A stretch of 6,340 nucleotides of DNA from JBEKJU01 sp050011095 (lineage in GTDB: Bacteria; Desulfobacterota; Syntrophorhabdia; Syntrophorhabdales; WCHB1-27): positions 1 through 6,340 of the forward strand of contig JBEKJU010000222.1 in the NCBI GenBank assembly GCA_050011095.1. Reading direction: 5' to 3'. Positions 5,334 to 6,340 of this stretch are shown here, in pieces. Position 1 is the first letter of the stretch, and each line of letters starts with the position of its first letter. Position numbers and translations under genes: made by a program. The notes under the pieces were generated by a model. It saw nothing but the letters and a program-made list of their open reading frames with translations, made no database searches and was not told where the DNA came from.

Positions 5334-6311
5334 ATGCGTTGTGGAAAAAGACTGCTCGTTGCAACATTGATCGTCCTCATGCCCGCCGTCCTTTGGGCGG
5401 CGGAGACGAAGCCCGCCGCAAGGAAGCCCGGCGTGGTAGCCGTGGTAAACGGCTCGGAGATCCCCCTCGACGATTTTACCCGTGAGCTTACCCGCGTGGA
5501 GCGCCTGGTCCTGAATACGGGCAAGCCCCTCACCTGCCGGCAGATCACCGGCCTGCGCACGGAGGTGGTCGAGGGGATGATACGCCAGGAGCTTCTCTAC
5601 CAGGAGGCCAAGAAAAGCGTAAAAATCAGTGAAGCGGAGCTCAACGCGGAGATGAAGAAACTCAAGGACCAATACGCAAGCCAGGCCGACTTCGAGAAGG
5701 CCCTGGGCCTCATGAAGCTGACACCCGCGGCCTTGCGTGTCAATGTGGAAAGGTCGCTTTATGTACAAAAGCTCGTGGAGACCCGCTTTGCCGCGAAGGC
5801 GGAGGTGACGGATAAGGAGGTCCGCTCCTGGTACGACCGTAACCGCGACTCCTTCCGCCAGCCCGAGCAGGTGCGGGCGAGTCACATCCTCATCAAGGCC
5901 GACAGCGAGGCCAAAAAAACCGAGGCCCGCAAAAAGATCGGGGAGATCCTGGAGAAAGTCCGCCAGGGACAGGACTTCGCATCCCTTGCCCGCACCTACT
6001 CCGAAGACACTACCGGTCCCAAGGGCGGGGACCTGGGCTACATCAGGCACGGACAGGTGATAAAGCCCTTCGAGGAGGCCCTCTTCGCCCTGAAGGTCGG
6101 GGAAGTCAGCAATGTAGTGGAGACCAACTTCGGCTATCATCTCATCAAGGCCGTGGACCGCAAGCCCGAGACCACCACCCCCTTCGAGAACGTGAAGGAC
6201 CAGCTCAGGACGGCCCTCAAACGGGAGAAGGGCCAGCAGGAGGCCAACGCCTACGCCGCCAGGGAGAGGGAGAAGGCCAGGGTGGAGATATACCTGCCCA
6301 CGGAAGAATAG
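5334..6311 (+). CDS. Exported parvulin-type peptidyl-prolyl cis-trans isomerase (SurA/PrsA-like)
   Basis: This is a periplasmic foldase that isomerises X-Pro bonds and probably chaperones outer-membrane proteins. The start at ATG 5334 gives 325 aa. Residues 1-23 form a signal peptide (hydrophobic core LLVATLIVLMPAVLW, cleavage at the AA before ET); no lipobox Cys is present, so it is predicted soluble. A SurA_N-like helical chaperone domain follows (about 34-175, opening VVAVVNGSEI and including MIRQELLYQEAKK). A single PPIC/rotamase domain spans about 178-275: VRASHILIK with His184, YSED with Asp225 at the position of Pin1 Cys113 by alignment by eye, GGDLGYI, PFEEALFALKVGEVS, and GYHLIK with His269. 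The expected catalytic-site residues for the PrsA/SurA branch are present. A charged C-terminal helix (about 280-320) returns to the chaperone lobe. SurA of E. coli has two PPIase domains, so this resembles the one-domain PrsA/PpiC-like group. It is separated from the porin gene block by a repeat, so it may be only partly co-expressed. Confidence 0.92.
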   Translation: MRCGKRLLVATLIVLMPAVLWAAETKPAARKPGVVAVVNGSEIPLDDFTRELTRVERLVLNTGKPLTCRQITGLRTEVVEGMIRQELLYQEAKKSVKISEAELNAEMKKLKDQYASQADFEKALGLMKLTPAALRVNVERSLYVQKLVETRFAAKAEVTDKEVRSWYDRNRDSFRQPEQVRASHILIKADSEAKKTEARKKIGEILEKVRQGQDFASLARTYSEDTTGPKGGDLGYIRHGQVIKPFEEALFALKVGEVSNVVETNFGYHLIKAVDRKPETTTPFENVKDQLRTALKREKGQQEANAYAAREREKARVEIYLPTEE

Positions 6312-6340
6312 GAAAGGGGAAGGGGAAAAGGGGAAAGTGA
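6312..6340 (+). repeat. Purine-rich dispersed repeat, copy 2 (cut by window edge)
   Basis: Directly after the PPIase stop is a pure purine stretch with three GGGG runs (6316-6319, 6322-6325, 6330-6333), ending in the 18-bp core at 6323-6340 that is identical to 5234-5251. The repeat probably continues beyond the window. No terminator hairpin is visible in this short piece. Confidence 0.6.

Noticed and set aside
4902..6140. Open reading frame of about 412 codons on the minus strand
   Set aside because: It is opposite two well-supported genes, runs through the palindromic repeat (WIPCQARNDG junk peptide) and shows no recognisable domain.

Overview
The window is a compact, single-strand (+) gene block from a GC-rich diderm (Gram-negative-type) bacterium. 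Most third codon positions are G or C. Three products carry a cleavable signal peptide, one is an outer-membrane beta-barrel, and three form a proton-motive-force-driven ExbB/ExbD/TonB machine. The style (a DUF2341/LamG-ExbB fusion, a large putative porin, and dispersed palindromic repeats that read as WIPCQARNDG on the other strand) suggests a Desulfobacterota/deltaproteobacterium-like or Nitrospirota-like organism. That placement is an impression, not a proof.

Layout: (1) 15-1757, an ExbB/TolQ/MotA-type proton-channel subunit whose periplasmic N-terminus is a DUF2341 plus LamG-like lectin-fold module. (2) 1754-2164, ExbD. (3) 2161-2892, a TonB-family energy transducer with a proline-rich then glycine-rich linker. 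(4) 2904-4550, a putative porin with a periplasmic helical/coiled-coil N-terminus. (5) 4551-5270, a membrane-anchored periplasmic coiled-coil protein. (6) 5334-6311, an exported parvulin-type peptidyl-prolyl isomerase (SurA/PrsA-like). Genes 1 to 5 overlap by 4 nt, abut, or are separated by a few bases, so they look co-transcribed and translationally coupled. The 63-nt gap before gene 6 is filled by a repeat.

Working model (inference): ExbB-fusion and ExbD form the proton channel, the TonB-like protein carries the energy across the periplasm, and the client is the adjacent porin rather than a classical plug-containing TonB-dependent receptor. The coiled-coil protein may bridge or space the complex in the periplasm, and the PPIase may help fold the barrel. 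The LamG module could bind glycan or polymer on the periplasmic side of the channel.

Non-coding content is small: a ribosome-binding site at the left edge, an intergenic palindromic repeat at 5284-5315, and a purine-rich repeat present twice (end of gene 5 and the right edge), sharing an exact 18-bp core and bracketing the PPIase gene. I saw no rRNA, tRNA, CRISPR array, insertion sequence, convincing promoter or intrinsic terminator. No intergenic stretch exceeds 300 bases.
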